Origin: an endosymbiont of Lamellibrachia barhami
GTDB lineage: Bacteria > Pseudomonadota > Gammaproteobacteria > Chromatiales > Chromatiaceae
NCBI RefSeq assembly: GCF_011947365.2
Contig: NZ_JAAVSH020000001.1
Location: 2,677,211 to 2,720,201 of the forward strand
Direction of reading: 5' to 3'
Length of the DNA stretch: 42,991 nt
In this document: piece after piece, positions 27,484 to 39,647 of the stretch
Position numbering within the stretch: position 1 is the first letter of the stretch
Layout: the number at the start of each line of letters is the position of its first letter
Program-made: the position numbers and the translations under genes
Notes under the pieces: model-generated
What the model saw: only the letters and a program-made list of their open reading frames with translations
Database searches by the model: none
Told to the model about the DNA's origin: nothing

Positions 27484-29394
27484 TCAGTGCTGGTTGGCGG
27501 GGTTTCCAATAGTGTCCGAGGAACCGTCTGAAGCAGGCGCCTCGCCAGAGGGTTTTTCCGAATCATCCGAGTCGGACTCATCCCAATCTGCCGGGGGACG
27601 AGGTTTTTTACCCGTCATGATATCGTCAATCTGGTCTGCATCGATGGTTTCGTACTTGATCAGCGCCTCCGCCATGATGTGCAGTTTATCGAGATTGTCC
27701 TTCAGAATCTGATCGGAACGCTGGTAGTTGCGATCGATGAAACCGCGGATCTCCTCATCGATGATATGTGCGGTATCGTCGGAGACATTTTTGTGCTGAG
27801 TGATGGATCGACCGAGAAAGACCTCCTCCTCCTCTTCTCCGTACAGCAATGGACCAAGGCGCTCGGAGAGCCCCCATTTGGTCACCATGCTGCGAGCGAT
27901 TTCAGTCGCCCGTTTGATATCATTGGAGGCGCCGGTGGTCACCTTGTCGATGCCGAAAATCAGCTCTTCGGCGATGCGACCACCAAACAGGCTGGAGATC
28001 TGACTCTCGAGAAGCTCCTTGCTGTAGCTGTAACGATCCTCCTCCGGCAGAAACATGGTCACGCCGAGCGCCTGTCCGCGGGGGATAATACTGACCTTGT
28101 AGACAGGATCGTGAGATGGCACCAAGCGCCCAACGATGGCGTGGCCGGCCTCATGATAGGCGGTGAGTTTCTTCTCATCATCATTCATCACCATGGAGCG
28201 CCGCTCGGCACCCATCATGATCTTGTCCTTCGCCTGCTCCATGTCCGCCATCTCCACCAGGGTTTTGTTGGTGCGGGCGGCAAAAAGCGCTGCTTCATTG
28301 ATGAGATTGGCCAGATCGGCGCCGGAGAAGCCCGGCGTGCCACGGGCAATGATAGAGGGTTTTACGTCGTCGTCGGCAGCCACCTTGCGCAGGTGGACTT
28401 TGAGGATCTGCTCACGCCCCCGCACGTCCGGCAGGGGCACGACAATCTGACGATCGAAGCGGCCGGGGCGCAGCAGCGCCGGATCGAGTACATCGGGACG
28501 ATTGGTGGCAGCGATCACGATAACGCCTTCATTACCTTCAAAACCGTCCATCTCCACCAACAGCTGGTTCAGTGTCTGCTCACGTTCGTCGTGACCACCA
28601 CCGAGGCCCGCACCACGATGCCGACCCACCGCATCGATCTCGTCGATGAAGATGATGCAGGGCGCATGTTTCTTCGCCTGCTCGAACATGTCGCGTACAC
28701 GGGATGCGCCGACACCCACAAACATCTCCACGAAGTCGGAACCGGAGATGGTAAAGAAAGGCACCTTGGCCTCACCGGCAATGGCGCGGGCCAGGAGCGT
28801 CTTGCCAGTACCCGGCGCCCCTACCATCAGTGCGCCGCGGGGAAGCTTGCCGCCAAGTTTCTGGAATTTGGAGGGATCTCGCAGGAAGTCCACCATCTCG
28901 GAGACTTCTTCCTTCGCCTCTTCGACACCAGCCACATCGCTGAATGTCACCTTCACCTGATCTTCGCTGAGCAGGCGCGCCTTGCTCTTGCCGAAGGACA
29001 TGGCGCCACGGCCTCCGCCGCCGCCCTGCATCTGACGCATAAAGAAGATCCACAGACCGATAAGCACGAACAGCGGGAACCAGTTGATGAGGATATTCAT
29101 CAGCAGCGATGGTTTTTCCGGTGGCGTGGCCACAATCTCAACATTGTTGTTGAGCAGATCACTCACCAGACCATCATCACCGGGACTGTAGGTGGAGAAA
29201 TGCTGCCCGGAACTCAGATTGCCTTCAATGGTGCGTCCATTGATGGTGACATCTTTCACTGCGCCGGACTTAACATCACCGATAAACTCGGAGTAGCTTT
29301 TCGGCTGGGCCTTGGTCTGGGTGGTGGTAAAATTGTTGAAAACCGTCATCAATACCACGGCTATCACCACCCAAAGAATCAAATTCTTTGCCAT
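27484..29394 (-). CDS. ftsH: ATP-dependent zinc metalloprotease FtsH
   Basis: Inner-membrane AAA+ protease that removes misfolded membrane proteins and regulators. About 636 residues from the ATG at 29394 (family start MAKNLILW). A TTG three codons upstream (29403) has better spacing from the GAGAGGA site and could be used instead. Two membrane helices (about 5-22 and 98-118) flank a small periplasmic domain. Walker A GAPGTGKT (about 192-199), Walker B IIFIDEID (about 250), the second region of homology (about 300-315, RPGRFDRQI) and zinc site HEAGH (about 415) are intact. Order rlmE-ftsH-folP-glmM is as in E. coli. Confidence 0.97.
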   Translation of the reverse strand: MAKNLILWVVIAVVLMTVFNNFTTTQTKAQPKSYSEFIGDVKSGAVKDVTINGRTIEGNLSSGQHFSTYSPGDDGLVSDLLNNNVEIVATPPEKPSLLMNILINWFPLFVLIGLWIFFMRQMQGGGGGRGAMSFGKSKARLLSEDQVKVTFSDVAGVEEAKEEVSEMVDFLRDPSKFQKLGGKLPRGALMVGAPGTGKTLLARAIAGEAKVPFFTISGSDFVEMFVGVGASRVRDMFEQAKKHAPCIIFIDEIDAVGRHRGAGLGGGHDEREQTLNQLLVEMDGFEGNEGVIVIAATNRPDVLDPALLRPGRFDRQIVVPLPDVRGREQILKVHLRKVAADDDVKPSIIARGTPGFSGADLANLINEAALFAARTNKTLVEMADMEQAKDKIMMGAERRSMVMNDDEKKLTAYHEAGHAIVGRLVPSHDPVYKVSIIPRGQALGVTMFLPEEDRYSYSKELLESQISSLFGGRIAEELIFGIDKVTTGASNDIKRATEIARSMVTKWGLSERLGPLLYGEEEEEVFLGRSITQHKNVSDDTAHIIDEEIRGFIDRNYQRSDQILKDNLDKLHIMAEALIKYETIDADQIDDIMTGKKPRPPADWDESDSDDSEKPSGEAPASDGSSDTIGNPANQH

Positions 29395-29544
29395 ATCGTT
29401 CAAACTTCTTTCCTCTCAAATTATCCCGGCAGCTAAAAATATCTTTTTACATCAACCAACTAGCAAGAAAACGACCACCGTCTTCCAACCATTTCAGCGC
29501 CGCAACCAAAGGGATACCTGGAATTTTGGCAGTTTTGTACGGTA

Positions 29545-30165
29545 CTACAACTTAAAGCCTGTCGCTACCAGATAGATTTCGCGGCTTTTAGGCCGGGAAG
29601 CCTTGGGTTTACGACTTACCACCCTGCCGAACGCCTCACGCATGTCCCGTATATATTGCTCAAAACCCTCGCCCTGGAAGACCTTGACCACAAAACCACC
29701 ACCGGGTCGCAGCACCTCTTTGGCAAAATCCAGGGCCAATTCACACAGGTACATGGAACGGGGCTGGTCCACTGTGGCCATACCCGTAACATTGGGGGCT
29801 ATATCGGAAATTACAAGATCCACGGGGTTCTCTTGCAGAATTCCCCGTAACTCATCGAGTGGCGCCTGATCCCGGAAATCCCCCTGAATGAACGGCACCC
29901 CGGCAATAGGATCCATCTCCAGGATATCCAGGGCCACCACCATGCCTTTATCACCGACCAACTGCCGGGAAAGTTGCGACCACCCCCCCGGCGCGGCGCC
30001 CAGATCCACCACCCGCATTCCTGGTTTAATGAGCCGATCCTTCTCCTGGATCTCCATGAGCTTGAAGACCGCACGAGAACGGTATCCCTCTCTCTGGGCA
30101 CGTTTCACGTACTCATCTTTGAAGTGACGATCAAGCCACTGGCGGCTGCTCTTACTGCGTTTCAT
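29545..30165 (-). CDS. rlmE: 23S rRNA (uridine-2'-O)-methyltransferase RlmE
   Basis: Methylates the 2'-hydroxyl of U2552 in 23S rRNA during late 50S assembly. 206 residues (E. coli 209). The start [19 protein letters not shown] is the family N-terminus; an open frame 29 codons longer is not credible because it runs into the divergent yhbY promoter region. SAM site [12 protein letters not shown] (about 55-66), catalytic aspartate in [11 protein letters not shown] (about 118-128), lysine in VVKVFQGEG (about 160) and glutamate in [11 protein letters not shown] at the end are all present. It precedes ftsH by 150 bp. Confidence 0.96.
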   Translation of the reverse strand: MKRSKSSRQWLDRHFKDEYVKRAQREGYRSRAVFKLMEIQEKDRLIKPGMRVVDLGAAPGGWSQLSRQLVGDKGMVVALDILEMDPIAGVPFIQGDFRDQAPLDELRGILQENPVDLVISDIAPNVTGMATVDQPRSMYLCELALDFAKEVLRPGGGFVVKVFQGEGFEQYIRDMREAFGRVVSRKPKASRPKSREIYLVATGFKL

Positions 30166-30272
30166 GTTCAGTATCAGACCATTAATTCCGGCAAAAAATC
30201 CCACAACCCGCCTTTCAGGAGAGGCACCATCTGAGGTAGAATTCCGCCCCAATCTCTATACGGCACTCAATT

Positions 30273-30569
30273 ATGACCCTCTCTCCCCAGCAAAAACGCG
30301 AACTGAAAAAATTGGCGCATCACCTCAAACCTGTGGTCATGGTAGGTCAACATGGACTCCGGGAGAGTGTGCAGGATGAAATCGGCATAGCCCTCGACAG
30401 TCATGAACTGATCAAGGTAAAACTTGCCGGCGCCGATAAAGCCGACCGTGAGCAGCTCAGCGGCGCGATTGCCTCCCGCCAAAATGCCGATCTGGTCCAG
30501 ATTATCGGCCGCGTCGCCATCTTCTACCGGCCCAATCCAGATAAAAAGAAAAACCGAATCGTGGTTTAA
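30273..30569 (+). CDS. yhbY: Ribosome-assembly RNA-binding protein YhbY (CRM domain)
   Basis: A 98-residue CRM-domain protein that binds pre-50S particles. It starts MTLSPQQKRELKKLAHHLKP, followed by the RNA-binding GQHGLRESVQ loop (family GxxG) and LDSHELIKVKL, and ends IIGRVAIFYRPNPDKKK. Divergent from rlmE across 107 bp, as in E. coli, and convergent with greA, from which it is separated by a REP-like element. Confidence 0.95.
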   Translation: MTLSPQQKRELKKLAHHLKPVVMVGQHGLRESVQDEIGIALDSHELIKVKLAGADKADREQLSGAIASRQNADLVQIIGRVAIFYRPNPDKKKNRIVV

Positions 30570-30599
30570 CTCCCGCCCGTAACCACCGTGTTGAGGTTC

Positions 30600-30686
30600 G
30601 CAGGCCTGATCAAGCGTAGCGGATCAGGCCTGCGATTCAGCACTACAAGCAATACTTGCGGGTTCCGCTACGCTTGAACCGGCCTG
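30600..30686. repeat. Decayed BIME: two inverted REP-like hairpins between yhbY and greA
   Basis: The first hairpin (30600-30633) has a perfect 12-bp stem, GCAGGCCTGATC with its complement, and loop AAGCGTAGCG. The second (about 30658-30686) is the inverse, with loop CGCTACGCTT and a shortened stem GGTTC/GAACC. The loop is identical to that of the element at 37202-37291 while the stems differ with pairing kept. The GTAG foot is lost on both sides. It lies between convergent genes and may serve as a two-way terminator. Confidence 0.8.
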
Positions 30687-30697
30687 TAAAATGAGCG

Positions 30698-31174
30698 TTA
30701 GATGTAACGGACGTCCAGTATCTCAAACTCCCGCCCCCCACCCGGCGTATCGAGAAAGACATCATCGCCCTCGGATTTGCCGATCAACGCCCGAGCAATG
30801 GGTGAACCGACCGATATCAGACCGTTTTTGATATCCGCCTCATCTTCGCCGACGATCTGGTAGGTCAACTCCGCATCATTGTCGAGTTCCAGCACATCTA
30901 CGGTGGCGCCGAACACCACCTTGCCTCCAGCATTGAGGGTGGTGACATCTATGATCTGGGCGTGGGACAGCTTACCCTCCAGATCCTTGATGCGACCTTC
31001 AATAAAACCCTGCTGTTCACGGGCGGCGTGATACTCAGCATTTTCTTTCAGATCACCATGCGCGCGGGCCTCGGCAATCGCCTTGATCACCTTGGGGCGG
31101 GCAACCCGCTTAAGCTCAACGAGTTCTTCCTGCAGACGCTTCGCGCCTCTGGCAGTCAGGGGTACCTTGCTCAT
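30698..31174 (-). CDS. greA: Transcription elongation factor GreA
   Basis: Rescues backtracked RNA polymerase by stimulating transcript cleavage. 158 residues, the usual length. The N-terminal coiled coil (about 1-75) carries the acidic tip [14 protein letters not shown] (about 38-51) with the D/E residues that enter the polymerase channel; the C-terminal FKBP-like domain follows (about 80-158, [14 protein letters not shown]). It follows carB at 25 bp, the common carAB-greA arrangement. Confidence 0.97.
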   Translation of the reverse strand: MSKVPLTARGAKRLQEELVELKRVARPKVIKAIAEARAHGDLKENAEYHAAREQQGFIEGRIKDLEGKLSHAQIIDVTTLNAGGKVVFGATVDVLELDNDAELTYQIVGEDEADIKNGLISVGSPIARALIGKSEGDDVFLDTPGGGREFEILDVRYI

Positions 31175-31199
31175 ATTCTGTCTCCTCGCCTCATTGCAA

Positions 31200-34412
<3,213 letters not shown>

Positions 34413-34432
34413 AGTTTTTCAACCGCGAAGGG

Positions 34433-34486
34433 CGCAAAGAGCGCCAAGCGTCCAACAAAACCTTTGCGAACTTGGCGTCCTTTGCG
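34433..34486. repeat. Imperfect inverted repeat between carA and carB
   Basis: Arms 34433-34448 (CGCAAAGAGCGCCAAG) and 34471-34486 match as an inverted repeat at 14 of 16 positions, with a 22-base spacer. It nearly fills the 75-bp gap and touches the carA stop. The G-C-A-A-A-G-rich motif resembles dispersed intergenic repeats in many environmental bacteria. No T tract follows, so it is not a plain terminator. Confidence 0.55.
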
Positions 34487-34487
34487 T

Positions 34488-35639
34488 TTAATTCTTTTCC
34501 ATTAATTCGATGAAATGGTCGAACACAGGCGCCACGTCGTGGGGACCGGGACTGGCTTCAGGATGTCCCTGAAAGCCGAAGGCTGGTTTGTCGGTACGGT
34601 GGATACCCTGCAGCGAACCATCGAAGAGCGAGCGATGCGTTGCCGTCAGCGTCTCCGGCAGACTCACCTCATCCACTGCAAATCCGTGGTTCTGGCTGCT
34701 GATCATGACCGTCTTTTCGCCCAGATCCTGCACCGGATGATTTGCACCATGGTGGCCGAATTTCATCTTGACCGTCCTGGCGCCGCTGGCAAGAGACAAT
34801 AGCTGATGCCCCAGACAGATGCCGAACACCGGCATACCTGTAGCGACAATCTCCTGGATCGCTGCAATAGCATAGTCGCAGGGCTCAGGATCGCCGGGGC
34901 CATTGGAGAGGAATACCCCGTCTGGATTCATGGCAAGCACATCCTTTGCGGACATTTGGGCCGGCACCACCGTCAGGCGGCAGCCCCGATCCACCAGCAT
35001 GCGCAGAATATTGCGTTTGACCCCATAGTCGTAGGCCACCACGTGCAGTGGTAACTTCTCTTCGATGGGGTGCTCGGCCTCGGGCATCCCGTTCTCAAGT
35101 GACCAGCTGCCCTGAGCCCACTCGTAGGGGGTGTCGGTAGTGACCTCTTTCGCCAGATCCATGCCCTTAAGACCGGGAAAAGCCTTCGCCGCCTCCAGTG
35201 CCGTCTGCTCATCGATGCCGTCACCCGCCAGGATGCAACCGCTTTGCGCCCCCTTCTCCCGCAGGATCCGGGTCAGCCTGCGGGTGTCGATACCGGCAAT
35301 AACGACGATATTGTTGCGCCGCAGATAGGCATCCAGCGTCTCCTGGCTCCGCCAGTTGCTGACCAGGAGGGGAAGATCGCGAATCACCAGGCCAGCGGCA
35401 TGGATACGTCCCGACTCCTCATCATCCTCATTGGCGCCGGTATTTCCGATATGGGGATAGGTCAGGGTCACAATCTGACGACTGTAGGAGGGATCGGTAA
35501 GAATCTCCTGATAGCCTGTCATGGCCGTATTGAAGACTACCTCACCGACAGACTGCCCCTCCACACCAATGGATTCGCCCCGAAAGGTGGTGCCGTCTTC
35601 CAGAACCAGAACTGCTGGTTTGTTCAAAAAATTCTCCAC
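34488..35639 (-). CDS. carA: Carbamoyl-phosphate synthase small chain (glutamine amidotransferase)
   Basis: Hydrolyses glutamine and feeds ammonia to CarB. 383 residues. N-terminal CarA-specific domain (about 1-150: [33 protein letters not shown]) and C-terminal class I amidotransferase domain with catalytic cysteine in [15 protein letters not shown] (about 265-280) and the His-Glu pair in [11 protein letters not shown] (about 357-367). The start codon is GTG, read from the sequence at 35637-35639. A stable hairpin lies in the leader (35653-35682). Confidence 0.97.
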   Translation of the reverse strand: MENFLNKPAVLVLEDGTTFRGESIGVEGQSVGEVVFNTAMTGYQEILTDPSYSRQIVTLTYPHIGNTGANEDDEESGRIHAAGLVIRDLPLLVSNWRSQETLDAYLRRNNIVVIAGIDTRRLTRILREKGAQSGCILAGDGIDEQTALEAAKAFPGLKGMDLAKEVTTDTPYEWAQGSWSLENGMPEAEHPIEEKLPLHVVAYDYGVKRNILRMLVDRGCRLTVVPAQMSAKDVLAMNPDGVFLSNGPGDPEPCDYAIAAIQEIVATGMPVFGICLGHQLLSLASGARTVKMKFGHHGANHPVQDLGEKTVMISSQNHGFAVDEVSLPETLTATHRSLFDGSLQGIHRTDKPAFGFQGHPEASPGPHDVAPVFDHFIELMEKN

Positions 35640-35652
35640 TGCGAGCGCACGA

Positions 35653-35682
35653 AACGGGATAAGCCCTGCGACTTACCCCGTT
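35653..35682 (-). promoter_or_regulatory. Hairpin in the carA leader
   Basis: On the minus strand AACGGGGTAAG pairs with CTTATCCCGTT over 11 bp (one G-T wobble) around an 8-base loop. It ends 13 bases before the GTG start and could hide or expose the ribosome site. A second small hairpin GTGGCG/CGCCAC lies near 35707-35723. No T tract follows either. Confidence 0.45.
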
Positions 35683-35795
35683 CCAATTGAATCGTATGGG
35701 ATCAGTGGCGAAAAGCGCCACGTCAAACCAAGGCAATTCTACTTGAAAGAGAGCAATTCTGTCTACGTGGTTAAGTCACCGTCGCAAAATCCGGG

Positions 35796-36239
35796 CTAGA
35801 GACCCGACAGATGTTGCCGGGTCCAGTTAACGATGCCTCTGACGTCCATGGCTCCAGGCTGCCGGGCGACCTCCCTGCCCCGATGCAGTAGCATCAATGT
35901 AGGAATACTGCGGATACCGAACTGCGCTGCCAACTGCTGCTGTTCTTCCGTATCCACCTTTGCCAGCCTCACCTGCGGTTCGAGCTGCGCCGCAGCCTGC
36001 TCGAAAGCCGGCGCCATCATTTTACAGGGGCCGCACCAAGAGGCCCAGAAATCGACCAGCAGCGGGAGATCGCTCTTCTGACTGTGGCGCAGGAATTGCG
36101 CCCCATCCAGAGCGATCGGCTGCCGCGTAAACAAGGGGTTATGGCACTTGCCGCAGTTGGCGCCATCTTTCAGCCGTGCCGCTGGAACCCGATTGACGCC
36201 GCCACAATGGGGGCAGACGATATGCATTGCTTCCGACAT
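35796..36239 (-). CDS. trxC: Thioredoxin 2 (zinc-binding, TrxC type)
   Basis: Cytosolic thiol-disulfide reductase used under oxidative stress. 147 residues (E. coli TrxC 139). The N-terminal zinc ribbon has two CxxC pairs, C9/C12 and C29/C32; the thioredoxin fold follows with active site WCGPC (68-72), the cis-proline loop SIPTLML (about 114-120) and glycine GxMD near the end. It precedes carA by 156 bp and is divergent from the DUF692 gene. Confidence 0.95.
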   Translation of the reverse strand: MSEAMHIVCPHCGGVNRVPAARLKDGANCGKCHNPLFTRQPIALDGAQFLRHSQKSDLPLLVDFWASWCGPCKMMAPAFEQAAAQLEPQVRLAKVDTEEQQQLAAQFGIRSIPTLMLLHRGREVARQPGAMDVRGIVNWTRQHLSGL

Positions 36240-36329
36240 GAACTCAATCCCCGAAAAAGATTATCAGATCCCGTCTAAATGGGGATCCATCTCTCGATTT
36301 CAAGACGCTACCAATCAAGCGCAAAGCGG

Positions 36330-36335
36330 TATAAT
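36330..36335 (+). promoter_or_regulatory. Candidate -10 box for the DUF692 gene
   Basis: A perfect TATAAT lies 34 bases before the ATG at 36369 in the trxC/DUF692 divergent gap. No good -35 is found at 16-18 bases, so an activator or another sigma factor may be needed, or the match may be chance in an AT run. Confidence 0.35.
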
Positions 36336-36368
36336 AATATAGTGCTGTTCTCAACAGATGCCCCAATC

Positions 36369-37205
36369 ATGACTATCGACGATCCTGCCAATAACAGAAC
36401 TGATCCCGGCTTTGGCCTCGGCCTGCGACGCGAGCTGGTCAGACCGGTCATAGCGCAGCGTCCGGCCGTGGACTGGTTCGAGATTCTCTCCGACAGCTAT
36501 CTGGATGCCGATGAGGAAACGATGGATCAGCTGCTGCAGATCCGCGCTGAATATCCCCTGCTCATGCACGGCGCGGGACTCTCAATTGGGGGGCCGGATC
36601 CGCTGGATGAGGCTTATATCAAACAACTTAAAAACCTAATGCAGCGCGTGAAACCCAGCGTAATTTCCGACCACCTCTGCTGGACTCTGCCGGGCCAATC
36701 CCACAGCTATGATCTGCGCCCCCTGCCCAGAACGCTTGAGATGATCGATCACCTGAGCCCCCGTATATGTGAGGTTCAGGAGAGACTGGGCAGACGTCTC
36801 ATGCTGGAGAATATCTCCGTCTATCATCAGGAGAGTGGCGATCAGATGCCGGAGTGGGATTTCATGACGGCAGTTGCGGAAGCCTCAGACTCACTGATCC
36901 TGCTGGATCTGAACAATGTCCTGTCTAACTGCAATAAACTGGGGCTGGAACCCATGGCATTTGTGCGCAACCTGCCGGCCCAGCGCATCCGGCAGATTCA
37001 TCTCGCCCCGCCGGCCAGCAACGTGGAACGCCACGGGGATCCCGCAGAAGCGGTAAAGTCAGATCCGATCTGGCAACTCTACCGCGACACACTGAAACAT
37101 ACCGGCAAGGTCGCCACCATGATCGAACGCAATGATGATATTCCCCCGCTGGAGGAGATGGTCGAAGAGCTGGCGCAAGCCAGGGTTATTGCCAGCCAGA
37201 CGTAG
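36369..37205 (+). CDS. DUF692 / MNIO-family iron-dependent protein, solitary
   Basis: A 278-residue TIM-barrel protein of the multinuclear non-heme iron oxidative enzyme family (MbnB, TglH, ChrH relatives), whose known members modify cysteines in small peptides. Family residues present: H67 (LLMHGAGLSIGG), H102 (SDHLCW), E148 (MLENISVY), D180 (LLDLNNV), H211 (QIHLAPP) and E253 (MIERNDDIPPLEEM). The usual D-x-H pair before the DPIWQLY segment is altered: D224 aligns but A226 replaces the histidine, and HLAG is HLAP. No precursor peptide or DUF2063 partner is adjacent. A longer frame starts at 36279, but 36369 gives the family-like start after the promoter region. The stop codon TAG lies inside a REP element. 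Substrate unknown. Confidence 0.88.
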   Translation: MTIDDPANNRTDPGFGLGLRRELVRPVIAQRPAVDWFEILSDSYLDADEETMDQLLQIRAEYPLLMHGAGLSIGGPDPLDEAYIKQLKNLMQRVKPSVISDHLCWTLPGQSHSYDLRPLPRTLEMIDHLSPRICEVQERLGRRLMLENISVYHQESGDQMPEWDFMTAVAEASDSLILLDLNNVLSNCNKLGLEPMAFVRNLPAQRIRQIHLAPPASNVERHGDPAEAVKSDPIWQLYRDTLKHTGKVATMIERNDDIPPLEEMVEELAQARVIASQT

Positions 37206-37291
37206 GCCGGTTCAAGCGTAGCGGAACCGGCAATCCAATGGGTCACGCGAATCCAGGAATTGCCCGATCCGCTACGCTTGATCGGGCCTAC
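37202..37291. repeat. BIME: pair of inverted REP elements with GTAG feet
   Basis: Two hairpins face each other. The left (37206-37231) has stem GCCGGTTC/GAACCGGC and loop AAGCGTAGCG; the right (37262-37287) has stem GCCCGATC/GATCGGGC and the complementary loop. Each is preceded on its own strand by GTAG (37202-37205 and complement of 37288-37291), the foot recognised by RAYT transposases. The outer GTAGGCC/GGCCTAC pair closes a 90-bp palindrome. It holds the stop codons of both flanking genes. Confidence 0.88.
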
Positions 37292-38627
37292 TAAGTGGAA
37301 TAACCGTCCCTTTCCAATCCAGTTGCACTGCAGCAGCCCCCTCTGCCGCCACAAAAGGCTGGCAAACTGCAAACCCAGGAATAATTGCCAACTTCCCATC
37401 AAGGAAGATCAAAGGGATACGATCCCGCAACCAGGGCGGTACACCCCAGGTCTGAAACAACTGCTTCAGGGAACGGTGATGACTGTCACCCGCCGGACGG
37501 CAGCGCTCACCGCCCCGGCGGAATCTCACCTCGATACGACCGTTTTGCCACTGCTCCGCATCAACCCCATGTTCGGCGAGAGAGACCTCCAGCCTTCCCA
37601 GGCCGGATGGCAGTGTCAACGCCGCTTCACCATTCCAACTCAGGCATAACCCAGCATCATGGGGGGGCAGCCGGGGAGCAATAAAAAGGTCATCCCGATA
37701 ACGGCGCACCTCCATCCCCCCCCAGCCCACCAGCGGGTTGGCATCTTCACGTCCCAGCACACACTCATCCAACATGCGCTGCAGGTGCCGATAACCAGGC
37801 GCTACTACACCCTGATCCCGAACCCAATGCCGCAGCAAACTACGAATTCTCGGCTCAGAGAGCCGACTGAGTACCTTCACCGACAACCTTCCAGACTCGG
37901 AGCCACGGCACCGCTGCATATCTTCCGCCGCCAACTCATCGATCAGCACCTGGGCATCGGCACAGAGTCCCGCACTGCGGGAAAGCGTCGCGCTGGCAGC
38001 GGGCCAGTGCGCCTGAATACGCGGCATGATTTCATGACGTAGATAGTTCCGGGAAAAATCGAGATCGCGGTTACTGGGATCCTCCACCCAAGTCAAATCT
38101 TCGCTCTGCGCATAGGCTTCGAGCGCCTGCCGGGTAAAACTGAGCAGGGGACGTTGCAGCCACCCCTTTCCAAGCCGGGCCGTTTTCGCCATCGCCGCCA
38201 GACCAGCGGGTCCGCTGCCGCGCAGCAGTTGCAGCAGCAAGGTCTCTGCCTGGTCGTCCTGGTGCTGGGCGGTAAGCAACCAATCATCGGGCTGCAGCAG
38301 ATCAGCCAAAACCCGATAGCGCGCCTCACGCGCCAGCGCCTCGACACTCTCTCCAGGGGATGGATTCAGCGCCAGGTTGATCTGCTGATAGGGAACTTCG
38401 AGGGCTCCCGCGAAATCTCGACAGTGATTGCCCCAGGCGTCGGCTTCGGACTGGAGTCCGTGATGGATGTGGATAGCTTTGAGTTCGCCGGGAAGCCGGT
38501 CGCGAATCCGCACAAGCGCGTGCAGTAAAACAGAAGAGTCGAGGCCACCGCTAAAGGCGACATGACAGTCACCGGAACGGGGCAATGGCGGCATCCCTTC
38601 GAGCAGGCGGGCCGGAGAAAATTCCAT
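37272..38627 (-). CDS. tilS: tRNA(Ile)-lysidine synthase
   Basis: Adds lysine to C34 of tRNA-Ile(CAU) so that it reads AUA. 451 residues. The N-type ATP pyrophosphatase loop SGGLDSS lies at 26-32, followed by HIHHGLQSEAD (about 75-85) and LLTAQHQDDQAETLLLQLLRGSG (pieces about 113-136); the C-terminal TilS domain (about 370-440) has RFRRGGERCRPAG and LKQLFQTWGVPPWLRDRIPL. The last five residues (RPDQA) and the stop are encoded inside the REP element, so the natural C-terminus may have been remodelled. It follows accA at 22 bp. Confidence 0.96.
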   Translation of the reverse strand: MEFSPARLLEGMPPLPRSGDCHVAFSGGLDSSVLLHALVRIRDRLPGELKAIHIHHGLQSEADAWGNHCRDFAGALEVPYQQINLALNPSPGESVEALAREARYRVLADLLQPDDWLLTAQHQDDQAETLLLQLLRGSGPAGLAAMAKTARLGKGWLQRPLLSFTRQALEAYAQSEDLTWVEDPSNRDLDFSRNYLRHEIMPRIQAHWPAASATLSRSAGLCADAQVLIDELAAEDMQRCRGSESGRLSVKVLSRLSEPRIRSLLRHWVRDQGVVAPGYRHLQRMLDECVLGREDANPLVGWGGMEVRRYRDDLFIAPRLPPHDAGLCLSWNGEAALTLPSGLGRLEVSLAEHGVDAEQWQNGRIEVRFRRGGERCRPAGDSHHRSLKQLFQTWGVPPWLRDRIPLIFLDGKLAIIPGFAVCQPFVAAEGAAAVQLDWKGTVIPLSRPDQA

Positions 38628-38649
38628 ACAGGACGGCGGAAAAGCGGAA

Positions 38650-39609
38650 CTACTCTCCGCTGTACTGGCCGTACTGCATAAGCCGCTGATAGCGGGTATC
38701 CAGCAGTTTGTCGATGGCCATGCTACGGAGATTCTCCAGCCCCTCCAGCAGAGAATGTTTGAGATTCTTTGACATCATCTCCAAGTCCCTGTGGGCGCTA
38801 CCCAGAGGTTCGGGTATGATCTCATCGATCAAATCCAACTCTTTCAGTCGATCGGAGGTGATACCCATCGCCTCTGCGGCAAGGGGGGCCTTTTCTGCAC
38901 TCTTCCACAGAATGGTTGCACACCCCTCCGGCGAGATTACAGAATAGGTGCTGTATTCCAGCATCATCACCCGATCTCCAACACCGATGGCCAATGCGCC
39001 GCCGGATCCACCTTCACCAATCACGGTGCAGATGATCGGGGTACGCAGACCGGACATCACCTTCAGGTTTCTGGCAATCGCCTCGCTCTGCCCGCGCTCT
39101 TCAGCACCCACGCCGGGATAGGCGCCGGGTGTGTCGATAAAGGTGAGGATCGGCAGCTGGAACCGCTCCGCCATCTCCATCAGCCGCAGCGCCTTGCGAT
39201 AGCCTTCGGGACGGGGCATGCCGAAATTCCGATGCAGCTTATCCTTGGTATCACGGCCTTTCTGCTGGCCGATCACCATTACCGGCAGACCATCGATGCG
39301 CGCCACGCCACCAACGATGGCATGGTCATCGGCAAAGGTGCGGTCGCCGTGAAGTTCATGGAACTCGTCGAATATCCGGCCGACATAATCCAGCAGATAG
39401 GGACGTTGCGGATGTCGGGCGAGCTGGGATATCTGCCAGGGTTTAAGACCGGAAAAGATGGTCTCCGTGAGCGTGCGGCTCTTGCTTTCAAGACGGGTGA
39501 TTTCGTCCTGAATGTTGATCTCATTATCGTCGCCCACCAGGCGAAGCTCTTCGATTTTCGCCTCAAGTTCGGCGATCGGCTGCTCAAATTCGAGAAAGTT
39601 CAGATCCAT
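38650..39609 (-). CDS. accA: Acetyl-CoA carboxylase carboxyltransferase subunit alpha
   Basis: With AccD forms the carboxyltransferase that makes malonyl-CoA, the first step of fatty-acid synthesis. 319 residues (E. coli 319), starting [19 protein letters not shown]. Signatures: [22 protein letters not shown] (pieces about 70-92), [20 protein letters not shown] (about 155-175), [14 protein letters not shown] (about 197-210) and [23 protein letters not shown] (about 230-252). Order dnaE-accA-tilS is typical for Gammaproteobacteria. Confidence 0.98.
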   Translation of the reverse strand: MDLNFLEFEQPIAELEAKIEELRLVGDDNEINIQDEITRLESKSRTLTETIFSGLKPWQISQLARHPQRPYLLDYVGRIFDEFHELHGDRTFADDHAIVGGVARIDGLPVMVIGQQKGRDTKDKLHRNFGMPRPEGYRKALRLMEMAERFQLPILTFIDTPGAYPGVGAEERGQSEAIARNLKVMSGLRTPIICTVIGEGGSGGALAIGVGDRVMMLEYSTYSVISPEGCATILWKSAEKAPLAAEAMGITSDRLKELDLIDEIIPEPLGSAHRDLEMMSKNLKHSLLEGLENLRSMAIDKLLDTRYQRLMQYGQYSGE

Positions 39610-39647
39610 GCGCGGACTATACCGGAAATCATTTTTTTAGGACAGCC

